From Novosphingobium flavum (GTDB lineage: Bacteria; Pseudomonadota; Alphaproteobacteria; Sphingomonadales; Sphingomonadaceae), in NCBI RefSeq assembly GCF_014230315.1, contig NZ_JACLAW010000001.1, positions 186,001 to 250,000 on the forward strand: a stretch of 64,000 nucleotides of DNA, read 5' to 3'. Each line of letters begins with the position of its first letter. Positions within the stretch are counted from its first letter, which is position 1. Of the stretch, positions 17,428-28,100 are shown one piece after another. The notes under the pieces were generated by a model, which was not told where the DNA came from, searched no databases, and saw nothing but the letters and a program-made list of their open reading frames with translations. The position numbers and the translations under genes are program-made.

Positions 17428-20400
17428 ATGAGGCGCATCAAGGCGCGATCGTGGCTGGGAGGTCTGGCGGGCATCATGGCCGCAGCCGGGGCCGTGCCGC
17501 TTCAGGCGGCGGAAGGACAGGCTCCCTCGCTGGCGGATTCGTTCCGGATCGGCAATCGCGGTCAGGTCTGCGAGGCGCAGGGGATCAGCGCCGCCGCCGG
17601 CCGCCGCTCGGTCTATGACCGGCGCTGGGCCCTGCTCTGCCGCGAAGTGGCGCGCCCCGTGGGCATGGCCGCCTTCGTGCGCGATGGCAGCCGCCCCGCG
17701 CCGGGCACCGGGCTGGGCGAGGAGCTGGACTGCACGGGCCCCGCTGCTCCCGGTCCGCTCGGCGCGCAGGCGCAGTCCTGCCGGGGCCGCACCAGCGGCC
17801 TTGCCTATCGCAGCTATGTCCGCACAGCATCGCGCGGAACCTGGGTGGTCGAAGGGCTCGAGGCCTATGACAGCGCGCTGCAACTGGCGCTCGCCAGCCT
17901 TGCCGAGGACCGGCTCGTGCCGGGCGAAGTCACCGCCGCCAGCCTTGGCAGCGGCGGCGGCAATGCCTTTTTCCAGGCCAAGGCCGGCCTTGCCGATGCC
18001 GATAGCCTGATCGGGCAGGGCTATCGCCGCAACGCCGCCGGGGCCTATGCCGAAAGCGCCCAGCTGTTCTCCGCCGTCGCGGGCGAAGTCGGCGCGGGCA
18101 CGGCCGACAGCGCGGCCCGGCGCCATGAACGCATCATCAACCAGGCGCTCCAGCTCTCCAACCTCGGCCAGTTCGACCAAGCCGCGAAGCTGTTCGGCGA
18201 AGCCCACGCCATGCCGGGGATCGACCCGGTGCAGGCGCGCCTCGCCCGCAATTTTGAGGCGATAGACGCGCTCAACCGCCGCGATCTGGCCGCCGTGCCG
18301 GAAATCCTCGCGCGGCCGATGCCCTCCTCGGCGGCGGGCATCACCGCCGGAGACGGCGCGGTGACCATCGACGCGGCCACCGCGCAGGGCCTCGGCACCG
18401 GCACGGCCGCCGACATGGCAACGATCATGGGCGTCACGGTCAAGCTGACCCCGGCCGAGCGGGCCGAGATTGCCGATGCCCAGGCCGATGCCATCGCCGG
18501 CACGGCCCAGCGCATGGCCGGTCGCAGCGCCGAGGCGCGCAGCCTGCTGACCAAGGCCGAGGCGCGGGCGGCGGCGGTGCGTGACGGCCGGGTGATTTCG
18601 GTCACCCGCCTGCGCGCCCAGATCCTTTCCGAGATCGGTGAGAGCAACGAGGCCGCCGGAGACCTTGGCGCGGCCGAACGGCTCTACCGCGAGGCCGAGG
18701 CGCTGGTCGCCACGCAGTACCCGGATTCGGCCTCGGTCGGCACGGCGCGGGCCCGGCTCGCCGGTTTCCTGATCCGCCACGGCCGCACCGACGAGGCGCG
18801 CGGCCTCTACCGCGGGCTGGTTTCCTCGACCATCGGCAGCCGCGACGCGCTGGTCGGGGTGAGCAACCTGATCCGGCCGTGGTTCGACCACCTGGTGAGC
18901 GGCGGGGCCACTTCGCCGCAGGACCTGTCAGACCTCCTGCTCGCGAGCCAGTTGGTCGAGCGGCCGGGCGCCGCCGAAACCCTATCCCAGCTCGCCCGCG
19001 AACTGGAAGGCGGCAGCGACGAGGCCTCGGCCCTGTTCCGCCGCTCGCTCGCCACCTCGCGCGATCTGGAGCGCAACCGGGTGCAGCAGGCGCGCCTTTC
19101 CGGCCTGAACCTCGACCGGACGGCTCTTGCGGGCGAACAGGCCGCGCTCGCCGCCGAGCAAGCCCGGCTGGAAGCGGCGCAGGTCCAGCTGGCCTCGGCG
19201 CTTTCGGCTTTCCCTCGCTACCGCGCGGTCGCGCGCGGCTACGTCACGCTCGATGAATTGCATAAGACCCTGCGCCCGGGCGAGGCCTATCTCAAGCTGG
19301 TGACGCTGGGCGAGCGGACCTACGCCGTGCTGGTCACGCCCACCGGCGGGCGCGGCTGGCGCATCGGCAAGAGTTCGGCCGAACTGGCCGATCTCGTCTC
19401 GACCCTGCGCGATTCGATCTCGGTCACGGTCAACGGCGTGCGTTCGACCTATCCCTTCGACCTTGCCGCCGATGCGGCCCTGTCCGACGCCCTGCTCGGC
19501 CCGGTGCGCGGCGACCTTGCCGGCACTTCGCACCTCGTGTTCGAGCCGGACGGGGCCATGCTGCAGCTCCCGCTCAACCTGCTGCTGGCCGACAGTGCCG
19601 GGGTCGACGCCTATAACCAGCGCGTCGCCGCGGGCGGGGACGAGTTCGACATGCGCGGGATCGGCTGGCTTGGCCGCAAGACCGCCGTCAGCACGGCGCT
19701 CAGCGCGGCCAGCTTCCGCGATGCCCGCGCCGCGCCGCCCAGCCATGCGGGGAAGCTCTATCTCGGCCTTGGGCAGAACCAGCCGCTCGGCGCGGTCTCG
19801 CAAGTGCCGACCGTGCGCGGCGCGGCCCAAGCCACCGGGTTCGAGACCGGGTGCGACTGGCCGGTGGCGACCTGGAACCAGCCGGTCTCCGCCGCCGAGC
19901 TGACCGAGGCGGCGGGCCTGTTCGGCTCCGGCCGCTCGGCCCTGCTCACGGGCGCGGCCTTTACCGACAGCGCGGTCGAGCAGCGCAGCGATCTCAGCGA
20001 TTACCGGGTGGTCCACTTCGCCACTCACGGCCTCGTCACCGCGCCGCGCGCCGGCTGCCCGGCGCGTCCGGCCCTGCTGACCTCGTTCGGCGGGGGCGAT
20101 TCCGATGGCTTGCTGCGCTTTGACGAGATCTTCGCGCTCAAGCTCGATGCCGATCTCGTGATCCTCTCGGCCTGCGACACGGCGGGCGGGGCCAGCCTCG
20201 AGGCGACGCGCGAAGCCGGGGTCAGCTCGGGCGGCGGGCAGGCGCTCGACGGTCTGGTCCGCGCCTTCATCGCGGCGGGCGGCCGGCAGGTGATCGCCAG
20301 CCACTGGCCCGCGCCCGACGATTTCCGCGCGACCGAGCGGCTGATCGGCGGGTTCTTCGCGGGCCAGGGGGCAGGGGCGGGCGAAAGCGTGGCCGGCGCG

Positions 20401-20511
20401 CTCCAGCGCAGCCAGGTCGCCCTGATGGACGATGCCGATACGTCGCACCCGTTCTACTGGGCCGGTTTCGCCATCATCGGCGACGGCGAGCGGCCGCTGC
20501 AGGCGCGCTGA
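17428..20511 (+). CDS. Exported CHAT-domain (caspase-like) protein with TPR-like repeats
   Basis: This 1027-residue protein has an N-terminal signal peptide (LGGLAGIMAAAGAVPLQA). A long alpha-helical middle (about 180-600) carries TPR-type motifs such as NLGQFDQAAKLFGEAHAM and AAERLYREAEALV, followed by a coiled-coil-like stretch (QAALAAEQARLEAAQVQL). The C-terminal CHAT protease-like domain has the histidine in VVHFATHG (about 866) and the cysteine in VILSACDTAGG (about 915), so the dyad is intact. CHAT-TPR proteins are often regulated proteases or scaffolds, and export places this one outside the cytoplasm. Two bases separate its stop from the cyclase frame. Confidence 0.88.
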   Translation: MRRIKARSWLGGLAGIMAAAGAVPLQAAEGQAPSLADSFRIGNRGQVCEAQGISAAAGRRSVYDRRWALLCREVARPVGMAAFVRDGSRPAPGTGLGEELDCTGPAAPGPLGAQAQSCRGRTSGLAYRSYVRTASRGTWVVEGLEAYDSALQLALASLAEDRLVPGEVTAASLGSGGGNAFFQAKAGLADADSLIGQGYRRNAAGAYAESAQLFSAVAGEVGAGTADSAARRHERIINQALQLSNLGQFDQAAKLFGEAHAMPGIDPVQARLARNFEAIDALNRRDLAAVPEILARPMPSSAAGITAGDGAVTIDAATAQGLGTGTAADMATIMGVTVKLTPAERAEIADAQADAIAGTAQRMAGRSAEARSLLTKAEARAAAVRDGRVISVTRLRAQILSEIGESNEAAGDLGAAERLYREAEALVATQYPDSASVGTARARLAGFLIRHGRTDEARGLYRGLVSSTIGSRDALVGVSNLIRPWFDHLVSGGATSPQDLSDLLLASQLVERPGAAETLSQLARELEGGSDEASALFRRSLATSRDLERNRVQQARLSGLNLDRTALAGEQAALAAEQARLEAAQVQLASALSAFPRYRAVARGYVTLDELHKTLRPGEAYLKLVTLGERTYAVLVTPTGGRGWRIGKSSAELADLVSTLRDSISVTVNGVRSTYPFDLAADAALSDALLGPVRGDLAGTSHLVFEPDGAMLQLPLNLLLADSAGVDAYNQRVAAGGDEFDMRGIGWLGRKTAVSTALSAASFRDARAAPPSHAGKLYLGLGQNQPLGAVSQVPTVRGAAQATGFETGCDWPVATWNQPVSAAELTEAAGLFGSGRSALLTGAAFTDSAVEQRSDLSDYRVVHFATHGLVTAPRAGCPARPALLTSFGGGDSDGLLRFDEIFALKLDADLVILSACDTAGGASLEATREAGVSSGGGQALDGLVRAFIAAGGRQVIASHWPAPDDFRATERLIGGFFAGQGAGAGESVAGALQRSQVALMDDADTSHPFYWAGFAIIGDGERPLQAR

Positions 20512-20512
20512 T

Positions 20513-22573
20513 TTGGCCAGCCGCCCCGCCTTGCCGAGTCGCTCAGGTGTGACTCCGGCCATCACCGGCGCCTCGCGCCGGGTGCTGGCACGCGGTGCGC
20601 GCAACCTGCGCGCCGCCGGGCCGAGGCGGCTGGCGATCATGGCCGTCATCCTGCTCGCCGCCCTCGCGCTGGCGGCCTTGTCGTGGCGCCTGCCGGGGGT
20701 GGGCGATGCCGAACGCTCGCTCTATGATCTGCGCGCCTATCTCACCGCGCCCCGGGTGGAGCAGGACCCGCGCGTCCTGCTGGTGGTCTATGACGACCAG
20801 ACCCTGATCGCGGCCAAGAAGCGTTCCCCGCTCGATCGCGGCCTGCTGGCGAAAGCCCTGCGCAACCTCGATGCCATGGGCGCAAAGGCCGTGGGGATCG
20901 ACATCCTGTTCGACCAGCCGCAGGACGAGGACGACGACCTTGTCGGCGCGCTGCGCGGCATGAAGACCCCGACCTTCATCGCCTATGCCGACGTCGCCGG
21001 AAACCGATCCGACATCGTTTATGACCAGCAGCAATATCTCGATGCCTTCCGGGGGCGGCTGGCGGGCAGCACTTCGGGCGCGGCCTCGATCCGGCTGGAC
21101 TTCGCCAATGGCGCGACCCGGCTCTGGCCCCTGGTCGAAAGCCGCCTGCCGCCGGTGCTCGGCCGGGCCATGCTCGCCGCCGGGGGGGACCGCGCGGCGG
21201 TTGACCGCTTCGCCGGCTATCGCGGCGCCGTGCGCTACCGCTTGCCGGTGAGCGAGGACCGCCCGGTCTGGCAGAGCCTCAAGATCGACCTTTTCGCCGA
21301 CCCCGAGATTGCCGCCGCCATGGCCGATCAGGTGCGCGGCAAATATGTCCTGATCGGCGGCGACATCGTCGATGTCGACCGGGTTCCGACCACCTTCACC
21401 GCGATCGACGGCGATGCCGTGCCGGGCCTGCAGGTCCACGCCGCGATGATTGCGCAGATGCTAGACCGCGCGGCGCTGCCCCGGCTCTCGGGTGCCATGC
21501 TCGCCCTGCTGGCCGTGCTGGTGGTGGTCAGCGCCGGGCTGACCAGCCTGCTTGAGTGGAAGCCGTGGCGGCTGGTGCCGTTCATCGCGGTCCAGCTCGC
21601 CCTGTTCGGCGGAGCGCCGGTTTGGCTGCAATGGCGCGGCGTCGATACCTTCGGCGTGCCTGCCGTGGGCTGGGCCCTCGCCTGGATCGTGGCGTTCGCG
21701 GCTGTCTCCTCCGCCGCCCGCGCCTCGACCGCCGAGCAGCGCCGCTTTGCCCACGATGCGCTCGGCAAATACCTCCCGCGCGACATTGCCGAGGAGATCA
21801 TCGAGCATCCCGAACTGCTCGCCCTCCACGGCGAGAAGAAGGCCCTGTTCATCGTGTTCAGCGATCTCGAGGGCTTCACCCAGATGTCGCACAGCCTTGA
21901 GCCGGAGCAGGTGGCGCGGCTGCTCAACCAGTATCTCGAGATGCTGAGCAAGGTCGTGCTCGACCATGGCGGGGTGATCGACAAGTTCGTGGGCGATGCC
22001 GTCGTGGCCTTCTGGGGCGCTCCGCTTGCCCGCGACGACGATGGCCGCCGCGCCGCGCTGGCGGCCTATGCCATGTGGCAGGCGGGCGAGGAATTCCGCA
22101 GGCTCAACGCCGATGCCGGTCTGCCGCGCATCGGCAAGACCCGCGTGGGCATGCATTACGGCGAGGCCGTTGTCGGCAATTTCGGCGGGGAACGGCGCAT
22201 TCAATATACCGCGCTGGGCGATGCGATGAACACGGCCGCCCGGCTTGAAAGCGCCAACAAGGCGCTCGGCTCCAGCGTCATGGCCAGCCGCGAACTGGCC
22301 GAGCGCTCGGGGCTGGACTGGTGGCGGCCGATGGGCAGCGTGGTCCTGCGCGGCCGGGCCAAGCCCGTCGAGCTGTTCGAGCCGCGGCCCGATTTTCCCG
22401 TGGCCGAGCGTGAGGCGCTGGGCGAGGCGCTCGCGCTTCACGCCGCCGATCCGGCGCGCGGAATCGAGGCGCTGAAGGCCGTTGCCGCGCGCCATCCGGC
22501 TGACGAGGCCTTGCAGAAATTGATCGAGCGATACGACGTTCAAGAAGAGGTGACTTCCCATGTGCTTGGCTGA
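20513..22573 (+). CDS. CHASE2-domain membrane adenylyl cyclase (class III)
   Basis: The order of parts is a basic N terminus, a membrane segment (MAVILLAALALAALSW), a CHASE2 periplasmic sensor of about 250 residues (DPRVLLVVYDDQTL, AKAVGIDILFDQPQ, GKYVLIGGDIVDVDRVPT), three membrane segments and a class III cyclase domain. The catalytic aspartates are in FSDLEGFTQM and KFVGDAVVAFWG, and the transition-state Asn/Arg are in GDAMNTAARLES. The Lys-Asp pair favours ATP over GTP. The start is uncertain: a TTG at 20513 lies just after the CHAT stop, and GTG at 20549 or an ATG at the membrane segment are alternatives. The cyclase probably makes cAMP in response to a periplasmic signal. Confidence 0.88.
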   Translation: MASRPALPSRSGVTPAITGASRRVLARGARNLRAAGPRRLAIMAVILLAALALAALSWRLPGVGDAERSLYDLRAYLTAPRVEQDPRVLLVVYDDQTLIAAKKRSPLDRGLLAKALRNLDAMGAKAVGIDILFDQPQDEDDDLVGALRGMKTPTFIAYADVAGNRSDIVYDQQQYLDAFRGRLAGSTSGAASIRLDFANGATRLWPLVESRLPPVLGRAMLAAGGDRAAVDRFAGYRGAVRYRLPVSEDRPVWQSLKIDLFADPEIAAAMADQVRGKYVLIGGDIVDVDRVPTTFTAIDGDAVPGLQVHAAMIAQMLDRAALPRLSGAMLALLAVLVVVSAGLTSLLEWKPWRLVPFIAVQLALFGGAPVWLQWRGVDTFGVPAVGWALAWIVAFAAVSSAARASTAEQRRFAHDALGKYLPRDIAEEIIEHPELLALHGEKKALFIVFSDLEGFTQMSHSLEPEQVARLLNQYLEMLSKVVLDHGGVIDKFVGDAVVAFWGAPLARDDDGRRAALAAYAMWQAGEEFRRLNADAGLPRIGKTRVGMHYGEAVVGNFGGERRIQYTALGDAMNTAARLESANKALGSSVMASRELAERSGLDWWRPMGSVVLRGRAKPVELFEPRPDFPVAEREALGEALALHAADPARGIEALKAVAARHPADEALQKLIERYDVQEEVTSHVLG

Positions 22574-23288
22574 TCCGCGCGCGATCCTTAAGGTCGCGCT
22601 TGCCGCTGGCGCCGCGCTGGCGCTCGCTCCCGCTGCCGAGGCGGCGATCGTGGTGGCATCGTCCGGCCCGTCGGCGGCGGCCTACCCGGTCGGCCGCAAG
22701 CTGGATGACAAGGGCTCGGTCGTGCTCAAGGCGGGCGACACGGTGACCGTGCTCGACGCCAAGGGCACCCGCGTCCTGCGCGGTGCGGGATCTTTCGCAG
22801 TGGCCGCCCCCGCCGGCGGGCCGGCCAAATCCTCGACCTTCGCCGTGCTGACCATGCAGCGCTCGGCCCAGCGGGTGCGCACCGGGGCCGTGCGCACCGG
22901 GGTGGGCAGCGAGCCCGCCGCCAGCCCCAATCTCTGGTTCGTCGATCTCGCCAAGCCCGGCAAGCGCTGCCTCGTGGCGGGGCAGCCGCTACGGCTGTGG
23001 CGGCTCGATACCGGCGTGGCCGCCACCTATTCCGCCAGGCTCGATGGCGCGGCATCGGTGCCGCTGGCCTTCCCGGCCGGCGCGATGATCGCATCGTGGG
23101 ACATGGCCAAGCGCCCGGTGAAGGACGGCTCGGTGCTCGAACTCGCGCAGGGCGCGGCGGCGGCGAAGTTCACGTTCGCTGTCCTGCCCAGCCAGCCGGC
23201 CGACGCCGAAGCCATGGCCGCCACGCTGATCGCCAATGGCTGCACCGCGCAGCTCGACCTGCTGTCGTCCACTCTGACGCAGCCCTGA
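22560..23288 (+). CDS. Exported protein of unknown function
   Basis: This 242-residue protein starts inside the end of the cyclase gene (14-base overlap) and has a signal peptide (AILKVALAAGAALALAPAAEA). The first 60 mature residues (SAAAYPVGRKLDD, VVLKAGDTVTVLDAKG) look like a small beta domain of the kind that follows a polar surface signal. Two cysteines (GKRCLVAG, NGCTAQ) could form a disulfide. I do not recognise the family. Its position ties it to the CHAT-cyclase pair and the secretion genes. Confidence 0.75.
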   Translation: MCLADPRAILKVALAAGAALALAPAAEAAIVVASSGPSAAAYPVGRKLDDKGSVVLKAGDTVTVLDAKGTRVLRGAGSFAVAAPAGGPAKSSTFAVLTMQRSAQRVRTGAVRTGVGSEPAASPNLWFVDLAKPGKRCLVAGQPLRLWRLDTGVAATYSARLDGAASVPLAFPAGAMIASWDMAKRPVKDGSVLELAQGAAAAKFTFAVLPSQPADAEAMAATLIANGCTAQLDLLSSTLTQP

Positions 23289-23310
23289 GCAGATGGGGAA
23301 GGGGGCTGAA

Positions 23311-25089
23311 ATGACCACGACGATGCAGACCGCAGCCAGCGCGAGGGCCGCTGCCCTGCTGGGCACGGCGCTGATGCTGGCCCTGCCGGGCGCTTCCTTG
23401 GCGCAGGAGGCGCCGGGACGCGAGCAACTGGAGGCCCAGCAGGGCCAGCCCGCGCCGACGCCGCCCAGCCGCCTCTCGGTCGAGGGCGGGTTCGAGCGGG
23501 GCGACTGCGCGCTGGCCGATCCGGCCATGGCATCGGTCAAGGTCACCTTCTCGCGCGTCAGCTTCGCCGGCCTTCCCGGCATCCCGGCCGGCGAGCTGGA
23601 CGAGGCGTGGCAGGATCTCGCGGGCAAGGAACAGCCGCTCGCCGCCCTGTGCGAAGTGCGCGACCGGGCGGCGACGATCCTGCGCGCGCGCGGCTTCCTC
23701 GCCGCCGTGCAGGTGCCGCCGCAGCGCATCGAAAAAGACGGCGAAGTGCAGATGGACGTGCTCGCCGCCAAGCTGGTCGACGTCGAGGTGCGCGGCAATC
23801 CCGGCCATGCCGAAGCGCAGATCGCGGCTCACCTCAGGAAGCTGACCGACCGCCCCTGGTTCAACATCCGCGAGGCCGAGCGGCAGTTGCTGCTGCTGCG
23901 CGATCTGCCCGGCTTCGACGTCCGGCTCAAGCTGCGCCCGGCGGGCACGGCGCCCGGCGCGGTGATCGGCGAGGTCACGGTGCGCCGCCGCGCCATCGAA
24001 CTGCTGGTCGGCGGCCAGAACCTCGGCGCGAAGGCGACCGGGCGCGAAGGGGCCGTGGCCCAGCTCACCGTCAACGACCTCACCGGGCTGGGCGACCGCA
24101 CCGTTGCCAGCCTGTTCAGCACTCTCCAGCCGCGCGAGCAGACCGTGGCCTCGCTCAGCCACGATTTCGCCGTCGGCGCCGAAGGGCTGCGGATCGGCGG
24201 GCGGCTGGTCTATGCCCGCGCCCGGCCCGACATTGCCGGCGGTGCCTTTTCCTCGCGCACCTGGATCGGCAGCGCAGAGCTGTCCTATCCGCTGGTCCGG
24301 CGGCAGGGCACGCGCATGGTCGGCTCTGCCGGTCTCGACCATGTCGATCAGGTGATCGATTTCGGCGCGGTCCGCCTCAGCACCGACAAGCTCAGGGTCG
24401 GCTGGGGCAAGCTCGGCTTCGACATGGTCGACGGCGCCAGCCTCGCCGGGCGCGGCGGCCATTCGCTGGCCGATCCCTTCCTGCGCCTCGGCGGCGAGGT
24501 CGAACTGCGCAAGGGCCTTGCCGCTTTCGGCGCGAGCCGCCCGTGCGACCTGCTATCCAACTGCCTCTCGCCCAACGTGCCGCTCAGCAATTTCGCGGCC
24601 AATCCGCAGGGCGGCCTGATCCGGGCCGAGGCGCGGCTCGAACTGCGCCCGTTCAGAGGCGTCACCGTCCTCCTCAGCCCGCGCGGGCAATACAGCGCCA
24701 GCCGCCTGCTCAGCTTCGAGCAGTTCACGCTCGGCAACTACACGATCGGGCGCGGCTTCGATCCTGGCGCGGTGCAGGGGGACAGCGGGCTCGGCCTCGG
24801 CGCCGAGCTGCGCGCGGGCCGCCTCCTGCCCGACGGGCCGGACGGGTTCGCGATCCAGCCCTACACCTTTGTCGATGCCGGCTGGGCCTGGACAAATGAC
24901 GGCGGGATCACGCCGATGCGCCGGCTGGTTTCGACCGGCGGCGGCGCGCGGCTGCGCTGGGGCGACCATGCCGATGTGAACCTGCTCGTCGCCGTGCCGC
25001 TGGAGCGGGTGCCCGGCGCGACGCAGCTCGGCGCGGCGCGGGTGCTGATGACGTTCTCGACCCGGCTGTTGCCGTGGAAGAGCCAATGA
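23311..25089 (+). CDS. Two-partner secretion outer-membrane transporter (ShlB/FhaC family)
   Basis: From the ATG at 23311, after AAGGGGG, this is a 592-residue protein. It has a signal peptide (LLGTALMLALPGASLAQ), a POTRA region (SFAGLPGIPAGELDEAWQ, CEVRDRAATILRARGFL, VDVEVRGNPGHAEAQI) and a beta-barrel from about 240. The conserved barrel motif around GNYTIGRGFDPGAVQGD matches the VRGY/F region of ShlB/FhaC proteins. The last strand ends RVLMTFSTRLLPW. It should export the large protein encoded directly downstream (14 bases apart). Confidence 0.92.
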   Translation: MTTTMQTAASARAAALLGTALMLALPGASLAQEAPGREQLEAQQGQPAPTPPSRLSVEGGFERGDCALADPAMASVKVTFSRVSFAGLPGIPAGELDEAWQDLAGKEQPLAALCEVRDRAATILRARGFLAAVQVPPQRIEKDGEVQMDVLAAKLVDVEVRGNPGHAEAQIAAHLRKLTDRPWFNIREAERQLLLLRDLPGFDVRLKLRPAGTAPGAVIGEVTVRRRAIELLVGGQNLGAKATGREGAVAQLTVNDLTGLGDRTVASLFSTLQPREQTVASLSHDFAVGAEGLRIGGRLVYARARPDIAGGAFSSRTWIGSAELSYPLVRRQGTRMVGSAGLDHVDQVIDFGAVRLSTDKLRVGWGKLGFDMVDGASLAGRGGHSLADPFLRLGGEVELRKGLAAFGASRPCDLLSNCLSPNVPLSNFAANPQGGLIRAEARLELRPFRGVTVLLSPRGQYSASRLLSFEQFTLGNYTIGRGFDPGAVQGDSGLGLGAELRAGRLLPDGPDGFAIQPYTFVDAGWAWTNDGGITPMRRLVSTGGGARLRWGDHADVNLLVAVPLERVPGATQLGAARVLMTFSTRLLPWKSQ

Positions 25090-25103
25090 AGGGGAAGGCG
25101 GAC

Positions 25104-28100
25104 ATGATCGCACGGACTTGCGCCTCTGCGCAGCTGCGCGGCGGCACGGCGATGGCGGCGGCGCTGGTGCTGCTCGCCGGCGGCGGCGCGGCTCGCGCCC
25201 AGGGCTTCAACGGCTCGATCAACACGGCCACGTCATCTGGCTATACCGAGATCGCGCCCGGCGACATCCAGATCGACGCCGCCGAGGCGGTGATCAACTG
25301 GACCGCGCCCGCCGCCAGCGCGGCCGCGACCGACGTCAACTTCCTCTCCGCCGGCAATACCGTCACCTTCCACGACGGGGTGTCGAGCGGGCTGGCCGAT
25401 TTCACCGTGCTCAACCGGATCACCCCCACGTTCGGCGGCGCGGCCGTCGCGGCCACGGTCAGCTTCAACGGCACGGTCCAGTCCAACCTCGGTGGGCTCC
25501 AGGGCGGCAACGTCTGGTTCTACAGCCCCTATGGCATCATCGCCAATGCGGGCTCCCAGTTCAACGTCGGCAGCCTGCTGCTGACCACGTCCGACATCCA
25601 GCTCGCCGCCAATGGCTCGCTCTATCTCGACCAGACGAGCGGCAACCAGATCGGCTTCCTCCAGGCGAGCCAGCCCGGCTCCTTCGTGCGGATCAATCCG
25701 GGCGCCTTCATCAGCGCCTCCAACCTCTCGGTCAACAATGCCTATGTCGGCATTTTCGCGCCCCGGATCGAACAGGGCGGCGTGATCCGCTCCGACGGGA
25801 TGACCGCGCTCGTCGCGGGCGAGGCCGGCACGATCACCTTCAACGCCGGCCTGATCGACGTCGCAGTGAGCGTCGGCACGAGCGACAGCCAGGGCATCGT
25901 CCACACCGGCACGACCGGCGGGGCGGCCTCGCTCGACGGCGAGGCGAAGACCGTGGCCATGGTCGCCGTCTCCAAGAACACCGCCCTGACCATGCTGCTG
26001 CAGGGCAACATCGGCTACGATCCCGCCGCCGTCGGCATTACTGATGGCGCGGCGGTCACGCTCTATGCCGGCAGCACGACCCAGGCCGATGCCGCCCGCG
26101 CCGATGCCTCGGTGTTCGATAACGGCAGTGTCACCGTGACCGCGCCGGCCACGAACACCACCGGCAACATCACGCTCCGCAATGCCCAGTTCGGCTCGCG
26201 GCTCTATGCCTTCGCCACCGGCGCCCTGACGCTCGATCCGGTTTATGCCGGGATCAATTCGCCCGGTTTCGTCGATTTCGTCCAGACCGCGCGGCTCTAT
26301 GGCGGCACGGCAATCAACGCCGCGGTCGACGCGGCCGAAACGGTTACCGCGCAGGATTCGCTCTACCTCGCGCCGCTATTCAAGCGGGTTGGCGAAAACG
26401 TGACGATCAAGGTCGCGGGCGATCTCGTCGGCACGCTTGCGCCGGGCCAGTTTACCGTCACCAATCTCCTCAGCATCGATGCCAGCGGCCTGCCCAACAC
26501 GGCCTCGACCCCCGCCATCGGCGCGGCCGGGCAGGGCGGCACGGTCTCCATCGACATTTCGCAGGGCCTGCTCGCCGCAGGGCAGGGCCTCCAGGTCGTC
26601 GCCGACGGCATCGGCACCAGCGGCGATCAGGCGGGCGGCAACGGGACTGGCGGGTCGGTTGACGTCGTGCTCAGCAACAAGGCCACGCTGCGGGCATCGG
26701 ACCTGACCCTGTCCGCGCTCGGGCAGGGCGGGGGCGCCTTTGCCGCCGCCGGCCCGGCCACGGGCGGCACTGGCACGGGCGGCGTGGTCGCGCTGCGCGA
26801 CAATGGCGGCACCGTTCAGGTCAATACCGTCTCGCTCTTCGCTCCCGGTTTCGGCGGCGAGGGCAATGTGACCACCGGCAATGCCATCGGCGGCCGCACC
26901 AGCGTGCTGATCGCCGGGCAGACCCAGAACTGGTCGTCGCTCGCGGTCGACACCTCGGCCGCCACGGCGCTCCCGGCCTTTGCGTCCAGCGTGCTCGGCA
27001 GCGCTACGGCGCTGGCCAATGGCGTCACGATCACGGCCAGCGGCTCGGGTGCCCTCTCGCTTGTCACCCTGACCGCTGAGAACAGCGCTTTCGTCGCCCC
27101 CGGCAGCACGGCGGCCCACGCCGCCACCGCGGGCGGAGTGTCGATCACGGCCAGCGGCGGCGGCTCGGTCACGGTGACCGACACCCTGCTTGCCCAGGCC
27201 CGAGCCGATCTCGTCGCCGATTCCGGCCCCGGCGACGTGCCGGTCGCCCCGGCGATGACTGGCGGACAGGTCAGCATTTTCGCCAATGGCGGCACGATCA
27301 CGACCAATACCCTGCTCGCCAATGCCAGCGCCTATGGCCTCGGGGCGAGGCTCACGGCGGCCACGGCGCGCGGCGGCACGGCCAATGTCGGCGCGGGCGG
27401 CGGCGGCCTGCTCGACGTTACCGGCCAGTTCGAGGTCCGGGCCGAGGCCTATGGCGCGATCGGCACGGTACAGGGCAGCGCGATCGGCGGCACGGCGCGG
27501 GTCTTTGCTGATAATGGCACGGTCAATGCCGCCCAGCCGCTGGTGGTTTCCGCCTCGGCCCTGTCGGGCGGGCTCAACCTCAACGGTTCGCTCAGCGGCA
27601 CCGGCTTCAATGCCACCGGCGGCACGGCGCTGATCGAGGCGCTCGGCGCCGGGGCCGACATGAACCTTGCCGATGTCCGCCTTTACGCCAAGGGCGAGGC
27701 GACCGTCCCCAACGACATCCCGTATGACGGTGCGAGCGATCTTCCCGGCTTTACTGCGGCCGAACTGCGAGGGATCGACGGCAATGGCGGCAGCGGCACC
27801 GGCGGAACGGCGCAGATCCGCGTCACCGGCGGCACGCTCGATGCGGCCAAGGTCACGGTCCAGGCCTATGGCCTCGGCGGCGCCTCGGGCATGAGCGCGG
27901 GGACCACGCCGTGGCAATCGGGCGCGGGGATCGGCGGGCAGGCCCTCTTCACCCAGAGCGGCGGCGCGGTCACCGCCGCCACGCTCGATCTCGGCGCCAA
28001 TGGTCTTGGCGGCACCTATCAGGCCGCCGCCGATCCGGGCGCGCTCCCGTCGCTCGGCGGCGCGGCCAGCGGCGGCACGGCGCGGGCGGCGCTCTCGGGC

